The position numbers were made by a program, and so were the translations under genes. Positions 1 to 10,757 of a stretch of 64,000 nt of DNA are shown piece by piece. The number at the start of each line of letters is the position of its first letter. Position 1 is the stretch's first letter. Origin of the DNA: Chaunax sp. Z400 (taxonomy: Eukaryota; Chordata; Actinopteri; Lophiiformes; Chaunacidae); contig CM075194.1 in NCBI GenBank assembly GCA_037577475.1, positions 21,082,992 to 21,146,991 on the forward strand, written 5' to 3'. Under the pieces are notes generated by a model. That model saw only the letters and a program-made list of their open reading frames with translations. It had not been told where the DNA came from and searched no databases.

Positions 1-577
1 TTTGATGGCATATGACACCTGAAATTTATCCCAGAGCAAACCATTGTCCAGATCAGGTCAACTGCGTGATTTCCAGATATCAGTAATGTCTTCTGGATGT
101 CCCCATTTGAGTAAGGAGTTTTTTATACATCTATTTTTGGACGTTATATCAACTTTATCAGTGTGGCCTGGAACAACATATCCAAGTTGTGTATGCGCTA
201 CAGCTTAATCATCCTCTGGAAGAACAGTGCCACTAAATAAAAGAAACCATCTTGCATCTGCACTGTAATTGTTAAAGGTCGTCGGAACATTCGTGAAACT
301 CACGGCAAACTACAATGATTGGACAATAGTTGCAAATAAGTTGCAGTGATTGGACAAAATTGCAAGGTCATGCAGAATTTGCGGGGATTGGTTGAATTTG
401 CGTTAATTGTTGCGATCGCGACATCGCAAAATCCTGGAGAAACTGATTAAGGCAGACCAACCCTACGCATCTGTGTTTGGTTTGTATAACAGAAAAAGAA
501 AAGAAAAAGGATTGTCATCTGGATCTGTCCCTGTGCAGCTTATTCGGTCGAGAAGATTTTGCTTCGCTGTAGCAAAC
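1..577. other. No gene recognised; possible old repeat upstream of COX8-like frame
   Basis: I see no coding exon here. Positions about 300-440 contain recurring short phrases (attgga, ttgca, gcgatcgcgacatcgc) that look like part of an interspersed repeat, but I cannot assign a family. The frame of the COX8-like gene stays open upstream to 407, but those residues do not resemble COX8, so I treat 540-577 as 5' UTR. Confidence 0.3.
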
Positions 578-790
578 ATGCCACTGTGGCTGAGGACCTT
601 TGCCGGCAGTGCTGCTCCTGTCCTGATGGCACACACCGTCTCTCAGAGGGCTAGTATCTACACTAGACAGACCAAGGAGAAGATCGGCCCAGTTGAAACA
701 GTCATTGGAATCAGCATGTTCTCCCTGACCATCCTGGGACCATCTGGATGGATCCTGGCCCATTTAGAGGACTACAAGAAGAGAGAATGA
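578..790 (+). CDS. Cytochrome c oxidase subunit 8-like protein, uninterrupted frame
   Basis: The 70-residue frame starts at the ATG at 578 (MPLWLRTFAG) and ends at TGA 788-790. COX8 is a small nuclear-encoded subunit of mitochondrial complex IV with a cleaved presequence and one membrane span. Seen here: a basic, hydroxylated N-terminus fitting a presequence (residues 1-30), then KEKIGPVETVIGISMF, a hydrophobic span, and the family hallmark GPSGWILAHLEDYKKRE at the C-terminus. Length matches the family (about 69-75 residues). The ATG at 407 would add about 57 residues unlike COX8, so I chose 578. Vertebrate COX8 genes I know of carry an intron, so the single open frame may be a processed copy, although no poly(A) tract or target-site duplication is visible. 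No stop or frameshift is present. I do not choose between paralogues 8A and 8B. Confidence 0.75.
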   Translation: MPLWLRTFAGSAAPVLMAHTVSQRASIYTRQTKEKIGPVETVIGISMFSLTILGPSGWILAHLEDYKKRE

Positions 791-1026
791 AGTGTACATT
801 TTAACAGTCTCATCATGTCCGATGTATCAGCCTCCTGTCTCCATTGACAACGAGGAACCACCACCATTATGTTCCGCTGCATAGACAAATATGGAACAAG
901 TTCTTAACTTCTACCACACTCTTTAACCTGATAGTTCTATTCCTCAAACCACACAGAAAACAACTGACTACAAATGTATTGTGCATTTTCTCTCTTAAGA
1001 AAAATGTTACAAGATTAAATATTTAG
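791..1026. other. 3' flank of COX8-like frame, nothing else seen
   Basis: Probable 3' UTR followed by short AT-rich sequence up to a SINE. The sequence attaaatattta near 1014 is only a weak polyadenylation-like signal. Confidence 0.35.
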
Positions 1027-1333
1027 GAGGCGGCTGTGGCTCAGTGGTAGAGCGGTCGTCCACGTCATCAGAAGGGTCGGTGGTTCGATCCCCAGCCCCT
1101 GCATTCTACATGTCGAAGTGTTCTTGGGCAAGATGCTGAACCCCAAATTGCACCCAATGGCTGTTCCATTTGTGTGTGAGTGTTTGCATGAATAGTTACT
1201 GCTCTTATGGGGCCTTGCATGGTGCGAATGTCACCACTGAATGGGTGAATGCTGGCTTGTGTTGAAAAGCGCTTTGAGTGGTCAGTCAGACTAGAAAGGC
1301 GCTGTAAAAGTACAGTCCATTTACCATTTACTC
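1027..1333 (+). repeat. tRNA-derived SINE, full-length-looking
   Basis: The head is tRNA-like, with an A-box-like tggctcagtggtag (about 1037-1050) and a B-box-like ggttcgatcccc (about 1082-1093). The body carries phrases seen repeatedly in fish SINEs (gttcttgggcaagatgctgaa, aaaagcgctttgagtgg, gtaaaagtacagtccattta). It ends in short direct repeats of accatttactc. It belongs to the same family as the fragments at 4,973-5,165 and 17,250-17,466. Polymerase III promoter boxes are inherited from the tRNA ancestor; current activity cannot be judged. Confidence 0.8.
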
Positions 1334-2739
1334 ACCATTTACTCACCATAATGGCTCCACAATGGTAGACTGACCTTTCCTCTTAAGGCTGACCATACAT
1401 TGGAGTTCCCTGTGTCCATTGTTAAGGGCTCTTATTCATTAAATATCATCTGTCAGTCTGAGTCACCTCCCCTCGCTCTAATCCTATCCTCCTCACCTCG
1501 TTGCTCTTATTTCCTGCTACTTTTCACTGATACTGCAGTTCAATGTTCACAAAAATCCATAAGGGCACTATTACTTTGAATTCTGCATTTATAAATACAT
1601 GCATCTGGAATGGCTTGCTGCTGTGGTTGTCACAGAAGACTACTGCACACCCCAAAATTGTAAATGGCAGCTGCCGAGGCTCATTCTCCCTTGGTAACTA
1701 TAGGGGTCAAATCTGATTGAAATTTGGAAAAGAATAACAATGACAAACCAATTCATTGTGGCGTTATTAGCTTTCCTGATGGGGTCGACTGAAAAGTGTA
1801 AATGGAGGCCAAGCCTACATGTTCCCAGGATAGCAACAAACAACAATTTAATGGTGCAGAGGCGGTGCAGCTTTTGCAGAAATTCCTCTTTCAGTCATTT
1901 ATTCTTCAGTGGAAATGGAGAATGGATCCCAACAGTTCATTTTGAGGATAGAGCAGCAGTGTTGTAGTGTTGTTGTGATAAGAAGGGCTCCATGACAGTT
2001 AAGTCTGTGATTATGAATGTTCTTGCGTTCATGTTCGCAGCTTAGCAGGGATTGAGCTAAAAAATAAAAAATAAAAAACCGCATCCCACAGACCAATTGA
2101 CTGCAAAGTTCTGCCTCTTTAGTTATTACTGTCACTGTTCCTGTCAAGCTTTTCCATCTAACACAGCACATACTCAGCTTTCAAATATGACTGAGGGAGA
2201 TTTAGCATAATGTGCTAGTTTGTGAAAGGATAGATTTGTACTTAACAGATGGAAACACATGCAAACAAACAAAAATCAGTCATGTGAAAATGAGAACCTG
2301 CAAAAGGGTCCTGAATATGTATTTTTATGTTAACGTGTTATAATGCCAAGCTAGACAATATAATGACTAATCTAATAAAGGCTAAGATGCAGTGGAACTT
2401 TAAAAAATGCCCACACCTGTGATGGTTGTCTGAACCGTGTGGCTCTACCAGGTGCAGCAATTGTATCTTGGCAAATCACAAACACACTTTAAAGGTGGCA
2501 CCACCTACTGCATTGGAGTGTGCACACGCAGGTATTTGACTTTGTATTATAAAATTTATTTATCGGCTATAATTTCATTATCGGCTGATAGTCGATGATA
2601 TAAATGTTGACATAAATGGGCCTTTAATTTTTCAGTGCACTATATATTGTGCATCCCTACTTTAAAGAACAATGTGTTGTACATTTAGATTAGATAATAA
2701 TTTGAACACAGTCAGCTAAACTTGCCAAATCGAATCCAG
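1334..2739. other. No gene recognised
   Basis: AT-rich sequence with only short chance open frames on both strands. None shows family motifs or splice-flanked coding bias. An A-rich run (aaaaaataaaaaataaaaaa type) lies near 2,060-2,082. Confidence 0.4.
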
Positions 2740-3501
2740 AACAACACAGTGGTGCTATAACAGTTGAAGCTTCTAAGACATACCTAAATGCAGTGATTCT
2801 CTCCTATTTTCACTACTGCATATCATGTTGGTCTCAGGCAAACAGGACTGTCTTAAAACCCATTATGGCACTTCATAAGCAAGCCTCAAAAGTTCTTGAC
2901 AGGAAATCACGACAGTATCATCATTGTGATATACTTGTTAAATATAAAATGTTCTGAAAATGTAATTTTATCCATGGATCAGATATGCGCCTGGTGCACA
3001 AAATAATCCACAATGCTTCCTCTCCACCTCTGAAGAGCTTTGTTCGGCTCCCCTCTGAGCAAATGAGCAGGGCTTCAAGGTCTTCCTCAAGTGGAGATTG
3101 TATTGTCCCAAAATGTGGCTCCACCGTCGCACAATCTGCTCTCTCACATGGAGCTATCAAAGAATGGAATAAGCTTCCCGTCAATCTGCAAATCTGCGAC
3201 GACTTCCATATTTTATCAAGTGAGGTTAAGAGATGGATTTTAAGTAATCAGTCTTGTCAACATTCATTTTAAATCATGACAACTTGTTTATATCTTTTAC
3301 AATGGTTGTATTTTTAGTGTTTGTACTGTGTTTTTTGTGTAGGGTGTTGTGGTTTGTGTATGAATGTTCTTGATTACCTGCCCAGGGACTGCAGATGGAA
3401 ATTAGCTAGTAGCTAAATCTGGTGCAAAGCATCTTTTGACTAATGCATTTGTACACGGTCCCTGATGTAAATAAACTTAATAAACTAAACTAAACTAAAC
3501 A
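2740..3501 (+). mobile_element. LINE 3' end: reverse transcriptase C-terminus plus 3' UTR
   Basis: A decayed frame reads through the post-catalytic thumb region of a non-LTR reverse transcriptase. The end of the protein is clear at 2,985-3,272, with the family-typical GAIKEWNKLPVNLQ followed by a short basic tail and stop. The 3' UTR contains acctgcccagggac and gaaattagctagtagct and ends in an (aaact)n tail at 3,476-3,501, typical of target-primed retrotransposition. The same UTR phrases appear reversed at about 36,270-36,310, so at least two copies of this family lie in the window. Upstream coding sequence is missing (5' truncation) and the remaining frame is interrupted. Probably L2/Rex1/CR1-like; the clade is not determined. 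Confidence 0.65.
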
Positions 3502-4972
3502 TCACCATAAAATTCCATTTAAAGGTTATTAGCATTCCCACTTTGGATTAGTGACACATGGCGTCAGCACCAGTAATGTATCAATCCTGAGCTGAACTCA
3601 CAGCCAATGATATGCTATCTCTTTACCTTAGAAATACAACTAGGTGACTGCTATTAGCAAGAAGAGCTAATTAGCTTGTAGCCTACAAGCCTAAAAGTTT
3701 CACCCGAGTCTGTTTGGTTGGTTGGTTGGTTTGTATTTGGTTGGGTCATGCAAAAACTACTACTACTAACTTTGTGGAGGGTTGGGACACGGGTCACGTA
3801 ACCTAATCAGATATGTAGGATTGTTTAAGAATGTCCTCTAAGTGCCATTCTTGTTTGTTTTAATTGGGTGAAAACAGACAAGAGCCTCAAAGCTGAGCTG
3901 TCTTCATATTTACTGCACTTTTTGTATTGTTTCATGAATCCTTCTTATGGTTAGATGCGGTGTTGTCAGTGCAGCAGGAAATAAGCCATGAACGTTTCAC
4001 TCTAAGTGACTCTCAATGCACCACAGACCTATAAAGACAGTATATCCACACTTGCATGTGGTGCCTACTTAGCTAAGGGCATGTAACAACACAGCGATAA
4101 ACTGAAATCCCTGCCGAGTGTTGGCCGAGATCCCAACTTTCTATATTTACAGACATCAGTGTTTTTAAGTGGTAAACTCCAACTGACAAGCTGAAGCTCT
4201 GGGTTACACGGGGCAGCAAAGAGTAAAGGCAGAATTTAAATAAGGGATCAGAGCTCCTCAAAAATCTCTGTAGAGTTTCAGAGAGCTACAAAGAGACTGA
4301 CAGACATGTCTGGTACAGAAATGGTGTGAAAATTCAGTTTACTTCTCCACATATTGTGATGCCAGTAGCAGAGAAGAGAGAGCGACGCAGGAGGGAAATA
4401 TTTTATTAACTACTCAACTGTGAAGGGTTTAGAGGGGCAATTTGGGCACCCAAAGAGACTCTCCAGTATATGTGCTCAGAGGCCATTATGAATTATTTCA
4501 CATTTTATTACATGTTGTGAGAGTCGGAGCACATTTTATGAGCCACTCTGCACCACTGAGACAAAACAACAAAGAGAAGCAGGCTGGTTTGGCAGGGCGG
4601 CAGCACATCTGGCCAGGTGCTACTTGACTGAAAGAGAAGGCAATTCACTTTGTGGCAAAGAGTGTCGCACAGTGGATTGTTCTTGGCTCTGTAACAGACA
4701 CCAGCACAGAGTGAGTGAAGCACCAGGCTTGAAAATGTAATCAAATTCAAGATAAACAACACGAAAAGAGAGTAATAGCCTAATTTCACCATAGTGGATC
4801 CTCAGTGAAATATTGGTGCATTTGTTCATATGCTGTCAGATGGAGTTGTTGATGGGACAGAGGACTGGGAGAGGATTAGGGCAGCGTGTACATGGACCAA
4901 GGACAACATACCTGGACCACAAGCAAAGGGACTCCAACACCTGCGAATACCAGGCGTGTTGGAAGCTTGCGT
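3502..4972. other. No gene recognised
   Basis: Short open frames occur on both strands (for example 4,073-4,261 and 4,508-4,792) without recognisable domains. A short ggttggttggtt microsatellite lies at 3,714-3,733. Confidence 0.4.
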
Positions 4973-5165
4973 GGATGGCTGTGGCTGCAGGTCCCACTGT
5001 TTTCCACTTATCAGAAGGGCAGTGGTTCAATCCCCTGGAGTCTACATGTCAAAGTGTCCTTGAGCAAGAGGCAGTTGTTGCTGCCTGTTTGCATCGCTGG
5101 AAGTCCAATCTATCGATGTTTGACTGGTTATCACTCCGGATGCATAGTGTCCTCTACCACCACGG
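4973..5165 (+). repeat. Degenerate tRNA-derived SINE fragment
   Basis: It retains atcagaagggcagtggttcaatcccc (B-box region), the linker tctacatgtcaaagtgtccttgagcaag and part of the body, all matching the SINE at 1,027-1,333 with many substitutions. The A-box region is largely lost. Open frames across this interval are chance frames in the repeat. Confidence 0.6.
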
Positions 5166-5189
5166 TATGAATGGAATAGAAAGCTTTAA

Positions 5190-5693
5190 CCCTCCTGTTG
5201 TGTTCGTCTCTTGATAACTAGTTTGGTCTTCCCTGTCAAAAATGACCGCTCCATTCTAGCTGATAAATCCATAATAATACAAAAATAATCACCTAATGTT
5301 GTGTTTCATCTTTTTATCACCTCTTTTTAACATTACAAGTTTTGAACTTACATTTTCTATTTATGTCCTGTAGGCCTCATTGACCTGAGCTCAGTTCACT
5401 TGGCCATCGTGCTGCTACAGAATGAACTGAGAGCAAGGCCTCAAAATAGCTTCATATACCATAGCTGTGAAAAAGTTGTAGATGTCACTGAAACAATGTC
5501 CTGGTTGTTTTTGACAATTACCAACAGGTGTGGTTCCCATGGGGTAAAAATTTCATTGGGGATAGGTTCATGTTTCCATGGAAGCGTTTCTAATGACCGG
5601 TCATTTTTGTTTTGTGTTTGTTCAGATGCCACAAAGTCATGGAACCTCATGACAAACAGATGAAATTAACAACATTTTTTAGAGAGAAAAGGG
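5190..5693. mobile_element. piggyBac-like non-autonomous element (MITE), copy 1
   Basis: The ~504-bp element is bounded by TTAA at 5,186-5,189 and 5,694-5,697. Its ends are short inverted repeats beginning CCCT (left CCCTCCTGTTG; right reads as CCCTTTTC on the complement). TTAA target duplication with CCY termini is the piggyBac pattern. There is no transposase frame. A second copy sharing long stretches of the interior lies at 59,825-60,415, which supports a mobile family. Confidence 0.6.
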
Positions 5694-5697
5694 TTAA

Positions 5698-6078
5698 CAA
5701 CAGAAGGATCTACTGCCATTGCACATATCTGTACAACTAAATTTGCTGTGCAGTGCCTAAAATGGTACATTCTCCTATATACATGCACATACCTGTCCAA
5801 CCATACCTTGGATTGTCACCATGAAAGCCCTTCATTATAGGAGAAAGAAAGGAAAAGTCACTGCTAACAAAAGTAGTTATTGCATAATAATACCAGTATC
5901 ATTGCACGTAGCACAGGTATAGCACCTGTCCTCCAGTGATGGTGATGGGGTCCGATTATTTTCTGAGATGTCTCAAGGACTGTCTGGAGAGCTTTCCCGT
6001 CTGCTGCAGAATAGTTGGCATACCATGCAGTCATGCAGTATGTCAGTACTCTCTCCTCTGAGCAATGGTAAAAAGACC
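5698..6078. other. No gene recognised
   Basis: Unremarkable AT-rich sequence between two transposon remnants. Confidence 0.4.
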
Positions 6079-7290
6079 TGGGGCCTCATTTAGAAAAGCT
6101 GCGTACGCACGAAAGAAGGCGCACGCCGCTTTCTCCGCAATCCGTGGGATTTATAAAAAGCAAACTTGACGGGAGAATGTTTGGACCTCCACGGCAACTC
6201 TGACCCATCTGTACGCACAGAAATGGAGAAACGGGGAAACTACGACTCAGGTGGTGAAAGGATGAAACGGAGAAACGGAGTGTGAAATAAATCCAAATAT
6301 AAACACTCGAAGCCAATTTGATAACAAATAATTAAACAGATGTTTGATTGATCCCCCTGGAGAATAAATACAAACAGATACACAGTACTGTGCAAAAGTC
6401 TTAGGCAGGTGTGAAGAAATGCAGTAAAGTAAGAATGCTTTCAAAAATATAAAATTTTAATGTTTATTTTTATCAATTTATAAAATGCAAAGTGAGCCAA
6501 AACCTAAATCAAATCACTATTTGGTGTGACCACCCTTTGCCTTCAAAACAGCATCAATTCTTTACAGCATTTCTTCACACCTGCCTCAGACTTTTTCACA
6601 GTACTGTATGTGTCATTGCAAACGAACACATCAAACAATATTTATATGTTATTGAAATTCATTCTCATAAATAAAAGAGTAAACCGTCGGTCAAAAGACA
6701 CGGAAGTCTTTTTCGATGCCACATTCCGATGCAAGTGCACAGTTTAATTTCTTGGTTTTATATAGACTATAGTATATTTTTGTGTCAGAGTGTGTTCACT
6801 TGTTATGGCTTGTTAAGTTTTAAATGCGTTTTATGTAGTGGGCTTTGTAACCGTGCTTCGACAGCTGCTATACCAATAACATCATCATTATTATTATAAT
6901 AATTAATATTTTAACATGTCGCACAGGAGTGATTGTCATTTACAATACGGATAATTCCCACACCTGTAGCTTTTTTAGGTTCCATCAAATAGGTGGGTAT
7001 AAAAAGGAGTCTTATCACAATGCGTAATGACGCACAATGGCTGATTTGGCACTGTTGGAAGATGTGGCGAACGGACGACTTCGAAGGGAGCGATTCTTCA
7101 GGGACCATCAGGACCTTCGGGCCAATGATGACGAGCGGTCCTTTTGGATCTCTGTGCTGCACTGGGCCCAGCATTACCTATTAAATCCACCCTTTAATCT
7201 ATATAAATTGGATTTACCTGGCGGATGCGGTCGCCCTGGACAAGCTTCATGCCCGAAAACGCCTGTCCTGAACAAAAACGTGGTTTGAAC
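6079..7290 (+). mobile_element. PIF/Harbinger element remnant with transposase N-terminus
   Basis: The left edge reads ggggcctcatttagaaaagc followed by gcgtacgcacgaaa, the teleost Harbinger-type terminal sequence. At 7,037 an ATG opens a frame starting MADLALLEDVANG and continuing RRERFFRDHQDLRANDDER. This resembles the N-terminus of HARBI1-like transposases (basic, then an acidic DDE-like segment before the first helix). The frame stops at 7,288, before any catalytic DDE region, so the element is truncated. A Tc1-type MITE (6,381-6,606) is nested inside it. I could not find the right terminal repeat. Confidence 0.55.
6381..6606. mobile_element. Tc1/mariner-type MITE with ~40-bp inverted repeats
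   Basis: The 226-bp element is flanked by TA on both sides (6,379-6,380 and 6,607-6,608). The left end cagtactgtgcaaaagtctt and the complement of the right end cagtactgtgaaaaagtct continue as near-identical inverted repeats for about 40 bp, through gcaggtgtgaagaaatgc. It has no coding capacity and sits inside the Harbinger remnant, so it inserted later. Confidence 0.8.
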
Positions 7291-7325
7291 GCAACATAGA
7301 CTACGTGGAGGGCACGGGTTCATAA

Positions 7326-7430
7326 TCCGTGCGCACGGATTGCTAAACAGTGGGCACGGATTGCTAAACCGTGGGCACGGATTGCTAAACCGTGGGCACG
7401 GATTACTAAACGGATTGCTAAACTGTGGGG
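7326..7430. repeat. Short tandem repeat, 21-bp unit
   Basis: About four to five imperfect copies of cgtgggcacggattgctaaac, the last with a deletion. Each unit contains the partly self-complementary ccgtg..cacgg. It lies directly after the Harbinger-like frame and may be part of that element. Confidence 0.7.
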
Positions 7431-7439
7431 ACAGATTTA

Positions 7440-8560
7440 CAGATGGATTTTTTTTTCCTCAACTGACACTAGGGGGGGCTCCGTAGATTCCTCTTTCACA
7501 CACTCTCGAGGCTCTGTGTTAAGAAAGGTGACAGTCAGTGTTGCCAGAGAAGAGCCTGGAATCTGCTGACAGGGCAGCTTGGAACACTGCTTCTGTGGTT
7601 AAGGTCATGAAACGTGTCCAGTGACACTGTTAACAGTATTAATAGACAAAAGCGTTCATTTGTTGTTGTGGACTGAAGCTGTGCATTTAAAGGTTTGTGC
7701 ATGTAGCTTGAAAACGGATAATTTCAGAACATGACCACAGCTATACCAGGACAGATTGGACGTCTGCGTCATATGATGCAAAGCATATACAGTTTTTTTA
7801 ATGACATATGATACAGCACATTTAATGGCTCAACACTTTTCCTAAAGCATTCATTTATTTAAGCATATTATTAAGATCTGCAATCAGCATTTAACATTGA
7901 TTTTGACACGTATCCGATCATCTACTTAGCCAGGTAGACATTATTTACGTCTCTATTATTTTAGGAAACAAAACAAAACCAAGAAACTGTTTTGGAATAA
8001 GTAAGGTGTGAGTTCACTCTACCAACATAGCTGCAGACAGTCAGTGAGGAGGAAGAGTCGAGAGCTTCACAGCATTCAAAGCGGTTTCAGGTAAAACAAC
8101 TGCTTTTTGTTTTGTTTGTTTTTTTCACTTTTTGGACAAAGGTGGGGTTTTTGAGGGTTTTTTCCACAAGGCAATAAGCTGCGATTTGATGGCACAAGAA
8201 TCAAACGACACGTCAGTCAATGTTTCAGACGTCCTCTCCCGAAATACCTCATGAAAATGTAAAACGACTTTTAGAAACAAGAACAGAAGCAAAAATAGTC
8301 GTGCACGCAGACTTTACTCATAGTCTTTAAGGCAGGACCTGCACTGGCAAACGAAAGTAAGACACAAGCTTTGTTATTTCTAAAAATGCTCCAAAATAAT
8401 GAAGTAGCTGCAGGTGAGTTTTCAGAGGATCCTGCTGTTCCTCTCACCGGCTGCTGGAAGTTGTTACAAAGTCACACACTTTGTAAAGTTTTCGACGAGA
8501 CAGCGAATTTGAGTCACTGAGCTCCAGATACAATAGTCATTTTCTAACAACTTTGACATT
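7440..8560. other. No gene recognised
   Basis: No coding exon, RNA gene or repeat boundary could be supported here. Confidence 0.4.
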
Positions 8561-8752
8561 GACACACACATTCAAACCTAAGGGCAATTTTAGAGCCACT
8601 AATTCACCTACATTACATGTTTTTTGGACCTCAGGAAGAAGCCGTAGCATCTAGAGAGAACCCATGAAAACTCAGGGAGAACATGCAAACACCAGGTCTG
8701 GATTCAAACCCAGAACCTTCTTGCTGTGAAACGTACCACCGCCAAGCAGAAT
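8561..8752. repeat. Teleost interspersed repeat fragment
   Basis: Phrases such as cacattcaaacctaagggcaa, tttttggacctcaggaagaag, agggagaacatgcaaacacc and ccagaaccttcttgctgtg match a very common fish repeat, here with many substitutions. The element class cannot be read from the fragment. Confidence 0.55.
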
Positions 8753-10554
8753 GAAGTACACTTGCATCCTTACTGGCAAAGAATGGTATCAAATTACCAG
8801 TCTCTCCAAAGATACACTCGAAGACCTAAAAACGTTTATACATTTTAAGAAAATTAAGTTTAAGTTCAGCTCACATTTGTTTCCTACATATGTGTCAATA
8901 ATTTAACATAATAAGTATTCAGACTGTATGTTTAACGGATTGTATATAACTGGTTTATTTCAATGTATTTTCATTGTTGATTTTTTTTTCTGACGTTATT
9001 CATTTATTTTCTCTCCATAGCTGTATCATTAATGAGGTATTGGTTCATATTTTGTATTTTCTTGTGTGTGTATGGAGGGTGGCAGGACATATCTGGAGAA
9101 AGAAAACATGTTCATATTAATTTTCTCTCACTACAATCAATGTAAATGTGTTCAATAAAAACACAAAAAACCACACAAAAATATATCTTTTTTTCTTATT
9201 TCCTTATTATTCACAAATCAGAGACACATAAAGCGACAAACTCAGCTGCTCAATTAGATTAAAAAAATATCCAAAAGTGTAAATCCATGTCTTTGGAGGC
9301 ACATGGATATAATGGCAAATATAGTTTCTCTGCCAAGGCCAGAAAGATGTGTCTTTAACATCGTTCTTAACAGTGGTTGTCAAGCTTTTTACCTCCTTAA
9401 AACTAAGCAATCTCCACTCATGACCTCACAAGACAGGCTGAATACGCCCACGGCTGGTGAGCAATGATTCACCCTCTTAAGGATGTTTCGTTTGATTAAT
9501 TATCAGAGACCTGGAGTCTTAAGTGAGTCATTACTTTAGGAGAAAAAACCCTCATAGGGTTTTCATAATTTCGTGTAGCAGCAATATGGTCTTTTTTTTT
9601 TTTCAATTGCTCATCTTATGACCCCCCCCCAAACTTCCATTTTATTTTCCGTTATGTTTCTAATGCACCCTCATTATACACTTTGCCTGAAACTCCACAA
9701 CCAGCAAATCCCATCGTCTAAGTTCACCCCTGTCATAGTCTGCCTCACATACACCCTGTACATAATGTTCTCTGTGGGGTAAAACAGGTGACGGGAAAGG
9801 ATTTTGGCTGGTTTACCATTTGCTGGGCTGGGTTTTTTTTTTATGTTGCCTATATAAAAAAAAAACAGTATATTAAACATATATTCATACATTTTAATCA
9901 TAGGTTGAGCTTGCATATCAAGTCACTCAGCATAACTTTGATGGTTTTTTTCATTCTGCTGAGAAAGGATATGAGCTACCATCAAAACCACCCACCCACA
10001 CCTTACCCTATAAACACACATGAGCTGTAGTGTTTCTGCAAATCTGTATTTTCATAGTGACAGAAACCTCTACGCTAGCAAAATTACTGTAACATCTTTT
10101 TTTGTTTGTCTTTTTTTTAAGCATGGGATGGTGTGTACCTCTCGTCTCTCCTGATCTCTCTATCTGTCTCCCTCTCTGTATGTGGGGGGGTTGACTGTAG
10201 TTTAGTTGGTACACTAAAGGTTTAGTATAAAACTTCACCTGTCATTTATTATCTGTGGTCTGATGCATTAAAATAAATGAACTGTTGAATGATTGTTTCA
10301 TTGTTATGAGGACTGTTGGGAGTTGCAGGGACGTCTACCTCTATAATATTTTTCTCGAGTACAGTTTTGTTGTCTAAATGATTTTCATGTCATTTTGAAA
10401 AACTGCAATGAACAACAAAACTGTTACTATTGTAGATGAGGGAGCTGAACTGGGAGTCAAAGCTTTCGATTTACCAGCGGACATATGTTCCAGCACTTAC
10501 CAGCCATAGCTAGTGACCAAAGCGGAGACAAGAGGTCAAAATGAGCCGACTGGG
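8753..10554. other. No gene recognised; homopolymer runs
   Basis: It contains a T run at about 9,591-9,604, a C run near 9,622-9,630, and A/T runs near 9,831-9,866. Open frames here are short and featureless. Confidence 0.4.
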
Positions 10555-10757
10555 CTCAGCCTTAGAGATAGGATGAGGAGCTTGGTACATCCTGGGGAAG
10601 CGCGGAGTAGAGGTGCTGCTCCTTCGGGATGAAGGTGGCCAGGAGCCTCCTGGGCGCCTCCCTTTGGTGGATTTCAGGGCACGTCCAACTGGAAGGAGAC
10701 CACATGGTGTTGTAGACCCAGATAAGAGGAAGAAGATGGATGGGTGGATGGATGGAA
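10555..10757 (+). mobile_element. Retroelement-derived 3' tail ending in (gatg)n
   Basis: A GC-richer stretch (gggcgcctccctttggtgga, cacgtccaactggaaggaga) leads to gaagaagatggatgggtggatggatgg. This is the form of a widespread teleost non-LTR retroelement 3' end; Rex3-type elements are known to end in GATG repeats. Only the tail is present, so the family assignment is tentative. Confidence 0.45.

Noticed and set aside
1027..1100. Possible tRNA gene
   Set aside because: A and B boxes are present, but the sequence continues directly into a SINE body and the anticodon arm does not fold cleanly; it is a SINE head.
4813..5214. Overlapping plus-strand frames of 77-133 codons
   Set aside because: They lie over a degenerate SINE and show no conserved domain.
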